64,000 bases of DNA, from contig PHCC01000010.1 of NCBI GenBank assembly GCA_002842215.1, positions 61,674 to 125,673 on the forward strand, written 5' to 3'. Source of the stretch: Betaproteobacteria bacterium HGW-Betaproteobacteria-9 (lineage in GTDB: Bacteria; Pseudomonadota; Gammaproteobacteria; Burkholderiales; Burkholderiaceae_C). Under the pieces are notes generated by a model. That model worked only from the letters and a program-made list of their open reading frames with translations, ran no database searches and was not told the DNA's origin. A program made the position numbers and the translations under genes. Below are positions 30,275 to 37,784 of this stretch, one piece after another (within the stretch, counting starts at the first letter, position 1; each line of letters begins with the position of its first letter).

Positions 30275-30514
30275 ATGAAAAAACACCTGCTCTCGCTGTC
30301 TCTGGCCTTGCTCGCCACGGCCGCTTTCGCGCAACACACCGACAAGGAAACCCAGGAAGACATCGCGCGCCACCGCGCCATGGCCGCGGCGCACGAAGGC
30401 GCGGCCAAGTGCCTGGCGTCGGGCAAGAAAGAAGACGTGTGCATGGCGGAACTTCAGGCCGCCTGCAAGGGTCTGGCGATTGGCAAGTATTGCGGGATGC
30501 GGCACAGTCACTGA
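30275..30514 (+). CDS. Small periplasmic four-cysteine protein of the zinc operon
   Basis: I do not recognise this 79-residue protein. A Sec signal peptide (MKKHLLSLSLALLATAAFAQ) leaves a mature chain of about 59 residues that is helical and rich in His, Lys and Glu. It holds four cysteines in a C-x9-C-x7-C-x8-C pattern and ends in RHSH. This looks like a helical hairpin closed by disulfides or a metal-binding peptide. It starts six bases after the permease stop with a weak ribosome site (ACCGG). It occupies the place where related operons carry a His-rich DUF2796 protein. Confidence 0.72.
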   Translation: MKKHLLSLSLALLATAAFAQHTDKETQEDIARHRAMAAAHEGAAKCLASGKKEDVCMAELQAACKGLAIGKYCGMRHSH

Positions 30515-30519
30515 GCACA

Positions 30520-30650
30520 CCCCCATCGCTTGCTCGCTGCGCCCCGAATTGCCGCCTCATGCGGTAGTTCGCTTAGTCGCTCAGCCCCTCAAGGGGCAAC
30601 GCTGGCGGCCCGGCGAAGCCGGTTCCGCGGCGTTCTTGGGTTCAGACACC
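30520..30650 (+). repeat. Intergenic hairpin repeat, family B, copy 2
   Basis: The core GGCCCGGCGAAGCCGGTTCC (30607-30626) is identical to that at 34450-34469, followed by GCGGCGTT in both except one base. Upstream, CCCCTCAAGGGG (30585-30596) makes another short hairpin. The element fills the 144-base gap between the small Cys protein and the DUF3299 gene and could reduce read-through or stabilise the upstream mRNA. Confidence 0.75.
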
Positions 30651-30658
30651 TCCTTCGC

Positions 30659-31213
30659 ATGAATCACTTTTCCAGTTCGCTTGTTGCGTTGTCTTTGTGC
30701 GGGGTGGCTGCCGCCTTCGCTCAGACGCTGTCGTCACCGTTGGGCACGCCGGCTCCATCGAAGTCCTCGCCGGCTGGCACGCCGTCGGCTGTGCCGCACG
30801 GCCAGGGCGCGGGGGTGCACAGTCCACTCAGTCCGTTCGCGCCGCTCAAACAACGCACCGACGTGGTGGCCTGGTCGGTGTTGACGGATGTGAAGACCAG
30901 AATCCAGAACCGGCGCATCGTGCCGATGTACCCGGCCGCGGTGACGGCGCTGGATCAGAAGACGATCCGCCTGCAGGGCTTCATGATGCCGCTGGGTCCG
31001 GGCGAGCAGCAGCGCCATTTCCTGCTCGCTTCCGTGCCGCTGACGTGCGCGTTCTGCACGCCCGGCGGACCTGAGAGCATGGTCGAGGTGCGCACCGTGA
31101 AGCCGGTGAAATACAGCCAGGCCGCGGTGGTGGTCGAGGGCAAATTCCATGTGCTGCAGAACGATCCGGCCGGGCTGTACTACCGTTTCACCGAGGCCGC
31201 GGGTGTGAAGTGA
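30659..31213 (+). CDS. DUF3299 domain-containing periplasmic protein
   Basis: The 184-residue protein has a Sec signal peptide (cleavage near AFAQ, residue 22), a Pro/Ser-rich linker and a DUF3299 domain from about 65. It shows VVAWSVLTDVKTR, IRLQGFMMPLGPGEQQRHFLLASVPLTCAFCTPGGPESMVEV and a C-terminal VVVEGKFHVLQNDPAGLYYRF. The CAFC pair is a plausible redox or metal site. DUF3299 proteins accompany ABC modules in zinc-regulated operons of other proteobacteria. The reaction or partner is unknown. Confidence 0.85.
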   Translation: MNHFSSSLVALSLCGVAAAFAQTLSSPLGTPAPSKSSPAGTPSAVPHGQGAGVHSPLSPFAPLKQRTDVVAWSVLTDVKTRIQNRRIVPMYPAAVTALDQKTIRLQGFMMPLGPGEQQRHFLLASVPLTCAFCTPGGPESMVEVRTVKPVKYSQAAVVVEGKFHVLQNDPAGLYYRFTEAAGVK

Positions 31214-31274
31214 GCAGGTACGCCCGAAAGCCCCTGGCCCACTGGCACGCGCACCGCGGCGATACCATCGCCCG

Positions 31275-32231
31275 GTGAACATCACCGCCCACCCTGTCGT
31301 CGCTTCGCTCACCCCGGTCTTCCTGCTCATTGGTCTGGGCTACCTGGCCGGGCGCCTGCAATGGATCCGTGAGGCCGCGGTGAAGGATTTGTCCAACCTG
31401 GTGTTCCTGCTGCTGATCCCGGCGCTGCTGTTTCGCACCATGAGCGCGGTCAACGTGCAGGCGCTGGACCTGCGGCCGCTGGTGGCCTACTTCCCGGTGG
31501 CGCTGGGTTTGCTTGGCGCTTCGATCGCCTGGCGCGGCTTCAACCGCGGCAGCGTTGTGATGGCGGTGGGCGGCGTGTTTTCCAACATGGTCATGATCGG
31601 CATCACGCTGGTGGAACTGGCCTACGGCAAAGCGGCGCTGGTGACGCTGCTGACCCTGGTGTCGGTGCATGCGCTGATCCTGCTCACGGTGAGCTCGGTG
31701 GTGCTGGAACTGGTGGTGGCGCGCGAAGCCCGCGCCGGTGGCGAGCGCGTGCCGCATGTGCTGGAGACGGCGTGGGCGGCCTTCAAAGGCGCGCTGATCC
31801 ACCCGATTCCGTTGCCCATCATCAGCGGCCTGTTGTTCGCGCAGACCGGCTGGACGCTGCCTACGGTGGTGGACAAGCCGCTGCAGCTGCTGGGCAGCGC
31901 GTTCGGGCCCATCGCGCTGGTGCTGGTCGGTGTGACGCTGGCGCGCACGCCGCTGGGCGGGCACCTGCGCCAGGCGCTCTGGATCACGGCGTCAAAGAAT
32001 CTGCTCTTGCCGCTGCTGGTCGGGCTGGCAGCCTGGACACTGGGTATCACGGGCCTGCCGCTCACCGTGATGGTGGTGGCTGCCGCGCTGCCGATGGGCG
32101 CCAACGTGTTCCTGTTTGCCCAGCGCTACGAAGTGGCGCAGGAACTCACCACGGCTGCGATGGGCCTGTCCACGGGGCTGGCTCTTTTCACTTTGACCTT
32201 CGTGATGCTGGTCATGTCGTGGTTGAACTGA
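31275..32231 (+). CDS. AEC family transporter (auxin efflux carrier type)
   Basis: The 318-residue membrane protein has about ten helices in two inverted halves (LTPVFLLIGLGYLAGRL at 12-28; second half from about 160). The GGVFSNMVMIGI and MGANVFLFAQRYEV motifs are the conserved crossing regions of the AEC family. Members export organic acids or similar anions; the substrate is not predictable. It begins with GTG at 31275, 61 bases after DUF3299, and may be independent of the zinc operon. Confidence 0.9.
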   Translation: MNITAHPVVASLTPVFLLIGLGYLAGRLQWIREAAVKDLSNLVFLLLIPALLFRTMSAVNVQALDLRPLVAYFPVALGLLGASIAWRGFNRGSVVMAVGGVFSNMVMIGITLVELAYGKAALVTLLTLVSVHALILLTVSSVVLELVVAREARAGGERVPHVLETAWAAFKGALIHPIPLPIISGLLFAQTGWTLPTVVDKPLQLLGSAFGPIALVLVGVTLARTPLGGHLRQALWITASKNLLLPLLVGLAAWTLGITGLPLTVMVVAAALPMGANVFLFAQRYEVAQELTTAAMGLSTGLALFTLTFVMLVMSWLN

Positions 32232-32249
32232 CCCCCGCCGCACGGCTTG

Positions 32250-32708
32250 CTACTGGCTGATCTTGCGGGCTTCTTCGATCTGGTATTCGAAGTAGCGCTG
32301 GATGCCGAACGCGAGGCTGCCCATGAAGGCCACGGTGCCGACCAGCAGCGCCAGCACCAGCGCGCCGATGGTGAGCCAGTTGGTGCCGCCGGCCACCGCT
32401 TCGGCGTCCAGGCCGGGGTTGAACCAGCCGTTCCATTGCGCGCGGTCGCTCAGCGCGTAGACGATGCCCGCGAGGCAGCTGGTGGCGATGCTCGCGCCCA
32501 GGAACGGAATCAGCACCCAGGCCAGCTTGTCGTCCTGTCCCAGTGCCTGCACCCGCTCCACGCCCCACCAGCCCAGCGCCGCGGCGATCGGGTGCAGCCA
32601 GCCAATCCAGTCTCCCAGGCCACGCAGGTAGAAACGGTGCAGACCCATGCTGCCGCCGAGCACGGCGAGCCAGACGGTGAGCGTCTTGTTGCGTGGGCGT
32701 GATGTCAC
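32250..32708 (-). CDS. TM2 domain-containing membrane protein
   Basis: From the GTG at 32708 the protein has 152 residues, with a TM2 domain (LTVWLAVLGGSMGLHRFYLRGLGDWIGWLHPI, in parts, about 8-40). Two further hydrophobic stretches follow at about 65-85 and 112-135. The function of TM2 proteins is unknown. The GTG is preceded by GAAGG at good spacing, provided by the end of a family A repeat. An in-frame ATG at 32774, the first codon of that repeat, overlaps the upstream acetyltransferase stop as ATGA and would add 22 repeat-encoded residues (MSAAPGRSQASS...). Which start is used is open. Confidence 0.75.
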   Translation of the reverse strand: MTSRPRNKTLTVWLAVLGGSMGLHRFYLRGLGDWIGWLHPIAAALGWWGVERVQALGQDDKLAWVLIPFLGASIATSCLAGIVYALSDRAQWNGWFNPGLDAEAVAGGTNWLTIGALVLALLVGTVAFMGSLAFGIQRYFEYQIEEARKISQ

Positions 32709-32712
32709 TGCA

Positions 32713-32774
32713 GTACCTTCGCCCTGCGGGCTGCGGAGCGAGCTTGCTTGGGAGCGACCCGGCGCGGCGCTCAT
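32713..32774 (-). repeat. 62-base intergenic repeat, family A, copy 2
   Basis: Read on the minus strand this copy begins ATGAGCGCCGC and ends GAAGGTAC, matching 17870-17931 at about 52 of 62 positions. As in copy 1, its end gives the ribosome binding site of the next gene. Here its own reading frame runs open into the TM2 gene, and its ATG overlaps the preceding stop codon. Confidence 0.75.
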
Positions 32775-33310
32775 GCCTCGCCTTCGGTCGGCTCGGGCGG
32801 TGTGCTGTCGCCCGCGCCCAGGCTGCGCTGCATGAGCACGATGTCGAGCCAGCGGCCGAACTTCCAGCCGCAGGACGGCACCACGCCGACCTGCTCGAAA
32901 CCAAGTGCGCGGTGCACACCGACGGAGCCGGCGTTGGCCGAGTCGCCAATCACCGCCATGACCCGGCGCACGCCGGCGCGCTCGAAACTGGCCAGCAGCT
33001 CGGCTAGCAGGGCGCGGCCCAGGCCCTTGCCCGCGGCTTCCGGGGCCAGGTAGATCGAGTCCTCCACCGAGAAACGGTAGGCCGGGCGCGGCTTGAACCA
33101 GTTGCCGTAGGCGAAACCGAGCACCTGACCGCCTTCTTCGGCCACCAGCCAGGGCAGGCCCTTGGTCAGCACATCGGCGCGCCGCGCCGTCATGTCGGCG
33201 AGCGAGGGCGGGGTGGTTTCGAATGTGCCGGTGCCGGTCAGCACGTGGTGGCCGTAGATGCGGGTGATGGCGTCGAGATCTTCGTCGCGGCTGGGTCGGA
33301 TGAGGGGCAT
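32771..33310 (-). CDS. GNAT acetyltransferase, phosphinothricin N-acetyltransferase-like
   Basis: The 179-residue protein has a start (PLIRPSRDEDLDAITRIYGHHVLTGTGTFE), central AYGNWFKPRPAYRFSVEDSIYL, acetyl-CoA loop APEAAGKGLGRALL and end NAGSVGVHRALGFEQVGVVPSCGWKFGRWLDIVLMQ that match the PAT/YncA group. These enzymes acetylate phosphinothricin, methionine sulfoximine or similar amines. The real substrate here is unknown. The gene starts at 33310, 58 bases from the rpsP promoter, reading the other way. Confidence 0.9.
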   Translation of the reverse strand: MPLIRPSRDEDLDAITRIYGHHVLTGTGTFETTPPSLADMTARRADVLTKGLPWLVAEEGGQVLGFAYGNWFKPRPAYRFSVEDSIYLAPEAAGKGLGRALLAELLASFERAGVRRVMAVIGDSANAGSVGVHRALGFEQVGVVPSCGWKFGRWLDIVLMQRSLGAGDSTPPEPTEGEA

Positions 33311-33344
33311 GTCGGGAAGAGGGCGAAGGGTTGGGGACGAGACG

Positions 33345-33373
33345 CTTATATGGGGTACCACACGGGCTATAAT
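33345..33373 (+). promoter_or_regulatory. Probable rpsP operon promoter
   Basis: A perfect -10 box TATAAT (33368-33373) lies in GGGCTATAATCGCGGG, 134 bases before rpsP. The -35 region (TTATAT, 33346-33351, 16-base spacing) is weak. The following leader contains GGGTTT...AAACCC, able to form a small hairpin at about 33438-33462. Confidence 0.6.
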
Positions 33374-33506
33374 CGCGGGTTTTGTGGTGTTTCGCTGGCC
33401 GGGTGGTCAGTCGTGTGTCTCAGGCGCTGCAATGAATGGGGTTTATTCAGCCAAAAAAACCCACTGGAGTTCCGATTTTGGGGCTTCTCCATCCGAAGGA
33501 TAAATC

Positions 33507-33761
33507 ATGGTCGTCATCCGACTCTCCCGCGGCGGTTCCAAATCGCGTCCGTTCTACAACATCGTGGTTGCCGACAAGCGCAACCGCCGCGATGGCCGCT
33601 TCATCGAGCGCATCGGCTTCTACAACCCGCTGGCCCGCGGTGGTGAAGAGCCCCTGCGCATCGCTCTGGACCGCCTGACCTACTGGACCAGCGTTGGCGC
33701 CGAGCCGTCGGACACCGTGTCCCGCCTGGTCAAGCAAAACGCAGCCAAAGTCGCTGCCTGA
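33507..33761 (+). CDS. rpsP: 30S ribosomal protein S16
   Basis: The 84-residue protein has [41 protein letters not shown] in pieces at its start and [23 protein letters not shown], the full S16 signature. It binds 16S rRNA early in 30S assembly. It is the first gene of the conserved rpsP-rimM-trmD-rplS operon. GAAGGA stands 9 bases before the ATG. Confidence 0.98.
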   Translation: MVVIRLSRGGSKSRPFYNIVVADKRNRRDGRFIERIGFYNPLARGGEEPLRIALDRLTYWTSVGAEPSDTVSRLVKQNAAKVAA

Positions 33762-33766
33762 CAGGC

Positions 33767-33797
33767 CTGGCCAGTCCCACGCGGCTGGCCGGTTTTT
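33767..33797 (+). terminator. Attenuator-like terminator between rpsP and rimM
   Basis: The stem CCTGGCCAG (33766-33774) pairs with CTGGCCGG (33785-33792), leaving a 10-base loop, followed directly by TTTTT. It ends 11 bases before the rimM start. In E. coli rimM and trmD are made at much lower levels than the ribosomal proteins of this operon, and partial termination here would give the same result. The structure is seen; its use is inferred. Confidence 0.6.
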
Positions 33798-33808
33798 GCC
33801 CCTTCTGC

Positions 33809-34399
33809 ATGTCCAACAGCCCGTTCGCCAACGCGTCCCTCCCGGACGACGTCATCGAGCTGGGCCGCATTCAGGACGCTTGGGGCATCAAAGGCTGGGT
33901 TCGCATCCTGCCGCACAGTGCCGACACTTCGGCGCTGTTTGAATCGTCCGAATGGTTTCTCCAGCCGCCCGAAGCCCGCTTCGCGCGCGGCTTTTCGGCG
34001 TTTTCGGGCGGCGTCCGGGTGAAGGTGGCCGAGATCAAGGCCCACTCCGATGGCATCGTGGCCCGGCTCGAAGGGCTGGACGACCGCAACGGCGCCGAGG
34101 CGCTCAAGGGCGTGCGTATCTATGTGCCGCGCAGTGCGTTCCCGGCCACACCCGAAGGTGAGTACTACTGGGTCGACCTGATCGGCCTCACCGTGGTCAA
34201 CCGCGATGGCGTGCACCTGGGCGTGGTGCGCGACCTCATGCCCACCGGACCCAACTCGGTGCTGGTGATGGAATACACCGAGACGGTGGACGGCAAGGAA
34301 CAGAGCGCCGAGCGCATGATCCCCTTCGTGGCGGCCTACATCGACGACGTCGATCTCAAAGCCCGCCGCATCACCGCCGACTGGGGTCTGGATTACTAA
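33809..34399 (+). CDS. rimM: Ribosome maturation factor RimM
   Basis: This 196-residue 30S assembly factor binds protein S19. The N-terminal RimM domain shows ELGRIQDAWGIKGWVRILPHS (about 17-37), and the C-terminal PRC-barrel shows YYWVDLIGLTVVNRDGVHLGVVRDLMPTGPNSVLVM in parts (about 119-155) and MIPFVAAYIDDVD. Second gene of the operon. Confidence 0.97.
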   Translation: MSNSPFANASLPDDVIELGRIQDAWGIKGWVRILPHSADTSALFESSEWFLQPPEARFARGFSAFSGGVRVKVAEIKAHSDGIVARLEGLDDRNGAEALKGVRIYVPRSAFPATPEGEYYWVDLIGLTVVNRDGVHLGVVRDLMPTGPNSVLVMEYTETVDGKEQSAERMIPFVAAYIDDVDLKARRITADWGLDY

Positions 34400-34480
34400 C
34401 CACCCCCCTGCGCCGCTGCGCGGCTTCCCCCCAGGGGGACAACGCCTTAGGCCCGGCGAAGCCGGTTCCTCGGCGTTTGC
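34400..34480 (+). repeat. Intergenic hairpin repeat, family B, copy 3 (forward arm)
   Basis: It begins right after the rimM stop with CACCCCCCTGCGCCGCTGCG, continues through CTTCCCCCCAGGGGGAC, and reaches the core GGCCCGGCGAAGCCGGTTCC at 34450-34469. Copy 4 lies inverted about 100 bases on, so both arms can pair in the rimM-trmD mRNA. Confidence 0.8.
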
Positions 34481-34579
34481 TGTGTTGGACCTGGGCGCGC
34501 CGCCATTCCCCGGGTCGCAGAAACCTCGACAACTGAATTCACAGCACGCTCGCGAGCGAGGTGCCTTCCTCAGCGGGCG

Positions 34580-34665
34580 CCGAAGATCCGGCTTTGCCGG
34601 TCAAAGGGCGCCGTCCCCCTGAGGGGGAAGCCGCGCAGCGGCGCAGGGGCGCAGGGGGGTGACAA
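34580..34665 (-). repeat. Intergenic hairpin repeat, family B, copy 4 (inverted arm)
   Basis: Read on the minus strand it starts CACCCCCCTGCGCC and passes CTTCCCCCTCAGGGGGACGG and the divergent core ACCGGCAAAGCCGGATC. It is the reverse complement of copy 3 with scattered differences and ends eight bases before the trmD ATG. Confidence 0.8.
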
Positions 34666-34673
34666 TACCCGCC

Positions 34674-35450
34674 ATGCGCTTTGACGTCATCACCCTGTTT
34701 CCCGAACTGTTTGAGCCGTTTTTCAAGAGCGGCATCACCCGCCGCGCATTCGAGTCGAAACAGGTGGATGTGCGTCTGTGGAACCCGCGCGATTTCGCCG
34801 AGGGCAATTACCGCCGCGTGGACGACCGGCCGTTTGGCGGTGGTCCCGGCATGGTCATGATGGCCGAGCCGCTCTGGCAGTGCCTGCAGGCCATCCGTGG
34901 CGACCGGGCCGAACCCGACGAAACACGCGCGCCGGTGCTGCTGTTTTCCCCCATCGGGGAGCGTCTGGACCATGCTGGCGCCACGCAGTGGGCCGCCAGC
35001 ACCGGAGCGGTGCTGGTGTGCGGCCGCTACGAGGGCATCGATCAGCGTTTCATTGATGCCTGTGTCGATCAGCAGATCAGCCTGGGTGACTTCGTGCTCT
35101 CAGGTGGCGAGATCGCGGCGCTGGCTTTGCTGGATTCGGTGGCGCGCCTCATGCCGGGCGTGCTGGGCGATGAGGGCAGCCACCAGCAGGACAGCTTCAA
35201 CCCGGCGCTGGATGGCCTGCTCGACAGCCCGCACCACACCCGGCCCGAGGTCTGGAATGGCCCGCAGGGACCGATGGCCGTTCCTGAAGTGCTGCAGGGT
35301 GGGCACCACGAGCGCATCGCGCGCTACCGGCGCGAGCAGAGTCTGGCGCTCACCGCCCGCCTGCGGCCCGAGCTGCTGGAGGAGGCGAGGGCGACCGGTC
35401 GCCTCAGTAAGGCCGACGAGGCCTTTCTGAGCCAGCCAAAAAGGCTATAA
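34674..35450 (+). CDS. trmD: tRNA (guanine-N1)-methyltransferase
   Basis: This 258-residue SPOUT enzyme makes m1G37 in tRNAs with G at position 36, preventing frameshifting. Its trefoil-knot motifs are [15 protein letters not shown] and [24 protein letters not shown], and [15 protein letters not shown] is the typical N-terminus. The start at 34674 gives the conserved N-terminus; a GTG at 34659 is upstream. A poor ribosome site after the repeat pair suggests weak expression. Confidence 0.98.
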   Translation: MRFDVITLFPELFEPFFKSGITRRAFESKQVDVRLWNPRDFAEGNYRRVDDRPFGGGPGMVMMAEPLWQCLQAIRGDRAEPDETRAPVLLFSPIGERLDHAGATQWAASTGAVLVCGRYEGIDQRFIDACVDQQISLGDFVLSGGEIAALALLDSVARLMPGVLGDEGSHQQDSFNPALDGLLDSPHHTRPEVWNGPQGPMAVPEVLQGGHHERIARYRREQSLALTARLRPELLEEARATGRLSKADEAFLSQPKRL

Positions 35451-35451
35451 T
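35446..35451 (+). promoter_or_regulatory. Possible internal promoter for rplS (-10 box)
   Basis: TATAAT overlaps the trmD stop codon, 144 bases before rplS. The best -35 candidate, TTTCTG (35424-35429) with 16-base spacing, is weak. A separate promoter would let rplS escape the low expression of rimM-trmD. Confidence 0.45.
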
Positions 35452-35594
35452 CCAAGGCTTTTCGATCCTCTGACCGGCCGCCATGACCGGGCCAGCCCGC
35501 AGCAAGTGCCGTTCGCCGGTGCCAGCTGGACAGGGCTTTTGCCGGATTCGTGGCCTTTAGTGCAGCGCGGGCATGATCGTGAAAACAGGAAACC

Positions 35595-35951
<357 letters not shown>

Positions 35952-35972
35952 TTCGCGACTGCTTTCCTTCTC

Positions 35973-36001
35973 AAAAAGCCGCTCCCTGGAGCGGCTTTTT
36001 T
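35973..36001 (+). terminator. Intrinsic terminator after rplS
   Basis: A 13-base perfect stem AAAAAGCCGCTCC / GGAGCGGCTTTTT has a 2-base centre (CT), ending in a T-run. It closes the ribosomal operon 21 bases after the rplS stop. Confidence 0.92.
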
Positions 36002-36068
36002 GTGCCCGCTGGGGTTGTTCCTGGCGGGACGGCCGGTGGCACGCCTTGTGTCCTATGCTCGGACCACC

Positions 36069-36752
36069 ATGTCCCAAACCTTGCCTGTCTTTGATCCGCG
36101 CCTGATCCCGGTCGTGCCCAGCGCATCCCGTGAAAACTTGCTGCCCGCCCGGGCCGATCACCTGACCGAGCAGGGCTTGCGCGAACGGTTTGCCCGCCCG
36201 CCCGCCTGGACGCCCGAGTTGTGGCGCGAGGTGAAATTTGCCGACCGGGCGCCCGCGCAGGCGGCGGTGCTGCTGCCACTGGTGATGCACGCGCGGCCGA
36301 CCCTGTTGCTGACCCAGCGCACGGCCCACCTGTCCACCCATTCGGGCCAGATTGCGTTTCCCGGGGGCAAGCTGGATGCGACGGACGCCGACGCGACGGC
36401 TGCGGCCTTGCGCGAGACCTTTGAAGAGATCGGCTTGCCCCCCGACCGGGTGGAGGTGCTGGGCAGCCTGCCGGTTTATGTGACGGGCACCTCATACATC
36501 GTGACGCCCGTGGTGGGCCTGGTGCAACCCGGCTTCACCCTGCAGCCCAACCCGCACGAGGTGGACGATGTGTTCGAGGTGCCGCTCGACTTCCTCATGA
36601 ACCCGGCACACCACCGCAGGCACGCCCTGGAATGGGAGGGCGTGGTGCGCGAGTGGTACTCGATGCCCTACCAGGACGGCGAGCACGAGCGCTTCATCTG
36701 GGGGGCCACCGCCGGCATGTTGCGCAACTTCTACCGGCTGCTCAGCGCCTGA
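36069..36752 (+). CDS. NUDIX hydrolase, probable CoA pyrophosphatase
   Basis: The 227-residue protein has a Nudix box in FPGGKLDATDADATAAALRETFEEIGL (in parts, about 98-122) with the RETFEEIG metal-binding glutamates. Upstream LLTQRTAHLSTHSGQIAFPGG matches the CoA-specific NudL/YeaB subgroup, which cleaves coenzyme A to phosphopantetheine and 3',5'-ADP. I start it at 36069, because an earlier in-frame ATG (36000) falls in the terminator. Confidence 0.88.
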   Translation: MSQTLPVFDPRLIPVVPSASRENLLPARADHLTEQGLRERFARPPAWTPELWREVKFADRAPAQAAVLLPLVMHARPTLLLTQRTAHLSTHSGQIAFPGGKLDATDADATAAALRETFEEIGLPPDRVEVLGSLPVYVTGTSYIVTPVVGLVQPGFTLQPNPHEVDDVFEVPLDFLMNPAHHRRHALEWEGVVREWYSMPYQDGEHERFIWGATAGMLRNFYRLLSA

Positions 36753-36841
36753 AGCCTGGTGCCGGAAGGGTCTCCGCGCTGAATATGGTGCCCGCTGGGT
36801 GCCAGCCACCTGCACGAGGGACCAGACACTATCATTGAACC

Positions 36842-37777
36842 ATGAGTTTCTTTGCCATCCTGATCGCTTTCCTGCTGGAACAGGCGCGCCCGCTCGCCTA
36901 CGACAACCCGGTGCATTCGGGCCTGCGTGCCTGGGCACGGCTGGTGCGCCGCAACCTCGATGCCGGGCAGAGTGCCCACGGCTGGCTGGCCTGGTTGCTG
37001 GCCGCGGGGGTGCCGGCGCTGCTCGCCGGCCTGGTGTACTGGGGGCTCTGGACGTTCAGCACGGTGCTGGCCTTTGCCTGGCTGGTGGTGGTGCTGTACG
37101 TGATGGTCGGGTTCCGGCAGTTCAGCCACCACTTCACCGACATCCGCCAGGCGCTGGAGTCCGGTAACGACACGGAAGCCCGCGAGAAGCTGGCCGCCTG
37201 GCTGCGGGTGGATGCGGCCAGCCTGCCGCGCGCCGAATTGCTGCGCCAGGTCATCGAGCACTCGGTGCTGGCGGCCCACCGCCATGTGTTTGGCGTCTTG
37301 GCCTGTTTTGTGATCTTCTGGGTGCTGGGACTGGGGCCTTCGGGGGCGGTGTTCTACCGCATGGCCGAATACCTCGCGCGCAACTGGCGCGCCCGACCCG
37401 ATGGCACGCCCAGCGCCGCCCTGCAGCAGGCGGCTGCTGCCGCATGGGCCTGGGTGGACTACCTGCCCGCGCGTGCGACGGCATTGGGTTTCGCCATCGT
37501 GGGCAATTTCGAAGAGGCGGTGGCCAGCTGGCGCGATGAGTCCGACCGCTTTGCGCACGGGAACGACGGCGTGTTGCTGGCGGCCACGTCGGGCGCGCTC
37601 GGTGTGCGGCTGGCGCAGCTCGCGGAGGTCGATGGCGTGGTCGAAGCCGCGGAGGGCAGTTCCAGAGCCGAACCCCAGATCGCCCACCTGGCGAGCGCCG
37701 TGGGTCTGGTCTGGCGCAGCGTGGTGCTGTGGATGTTGCTGCTGGCCTTGCTGACGCTGGCCCGGCTGATCGGGTGA
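36842..37777 (+). CDS. CobD/CbiB family membrane protein
   Basis: The 311-residue inner-membrane protein is related to CobD/CbiB and AmpE. It has four or five hydrophobic segments (about 1-13, 46-70, 76-92, 145-165 and 292-310) and the family pattern SVLAAHRHVFGVLACFVIFWVLGLGPSGAVFYRMAEYL in parts (about 141-178). No cobalamin genes are nearby, so a role in adenosylcobinamide synthesis is doubtful. Betaproteobacteria usually carry this gene at this place. Confidence 0.85.
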   Translation: MSFFAILIAFLLEQARPLAYDNPVHSGLRAWARLVRRNLDAGQSAHGWLAWLLAAGVPALLAGLVYWGLWTFSTVLAFAWLVVVLYVMVGFRQFSHHFTDIRQALESGNDTEAREKLAAWLRVDAASLPRAELLRQVIEHSVLAAHRHVFGVLACFVIFWVLGLGPSGAVFYRMAEYLARNWRARPDGTPSAALQQAAAAAWAWVDYLPARATALGFAIVGNFEEAVASWRDESDRFAHGNDGVLLAATSGALGVRLAQLAEVDGVVEAAEGSSRAEPQIAHLASAVGLVWRSVVLWMLLLALLTLARLIG

Positions 37778-37784
37778 ACAGCCC

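Noticed and set aside
35999..36068. Upstream ATG at 36000 for the Nudix gene
   Set aside because: It lies within the T-run of the rplS terminator, and the extra residues are not Nudix-like.
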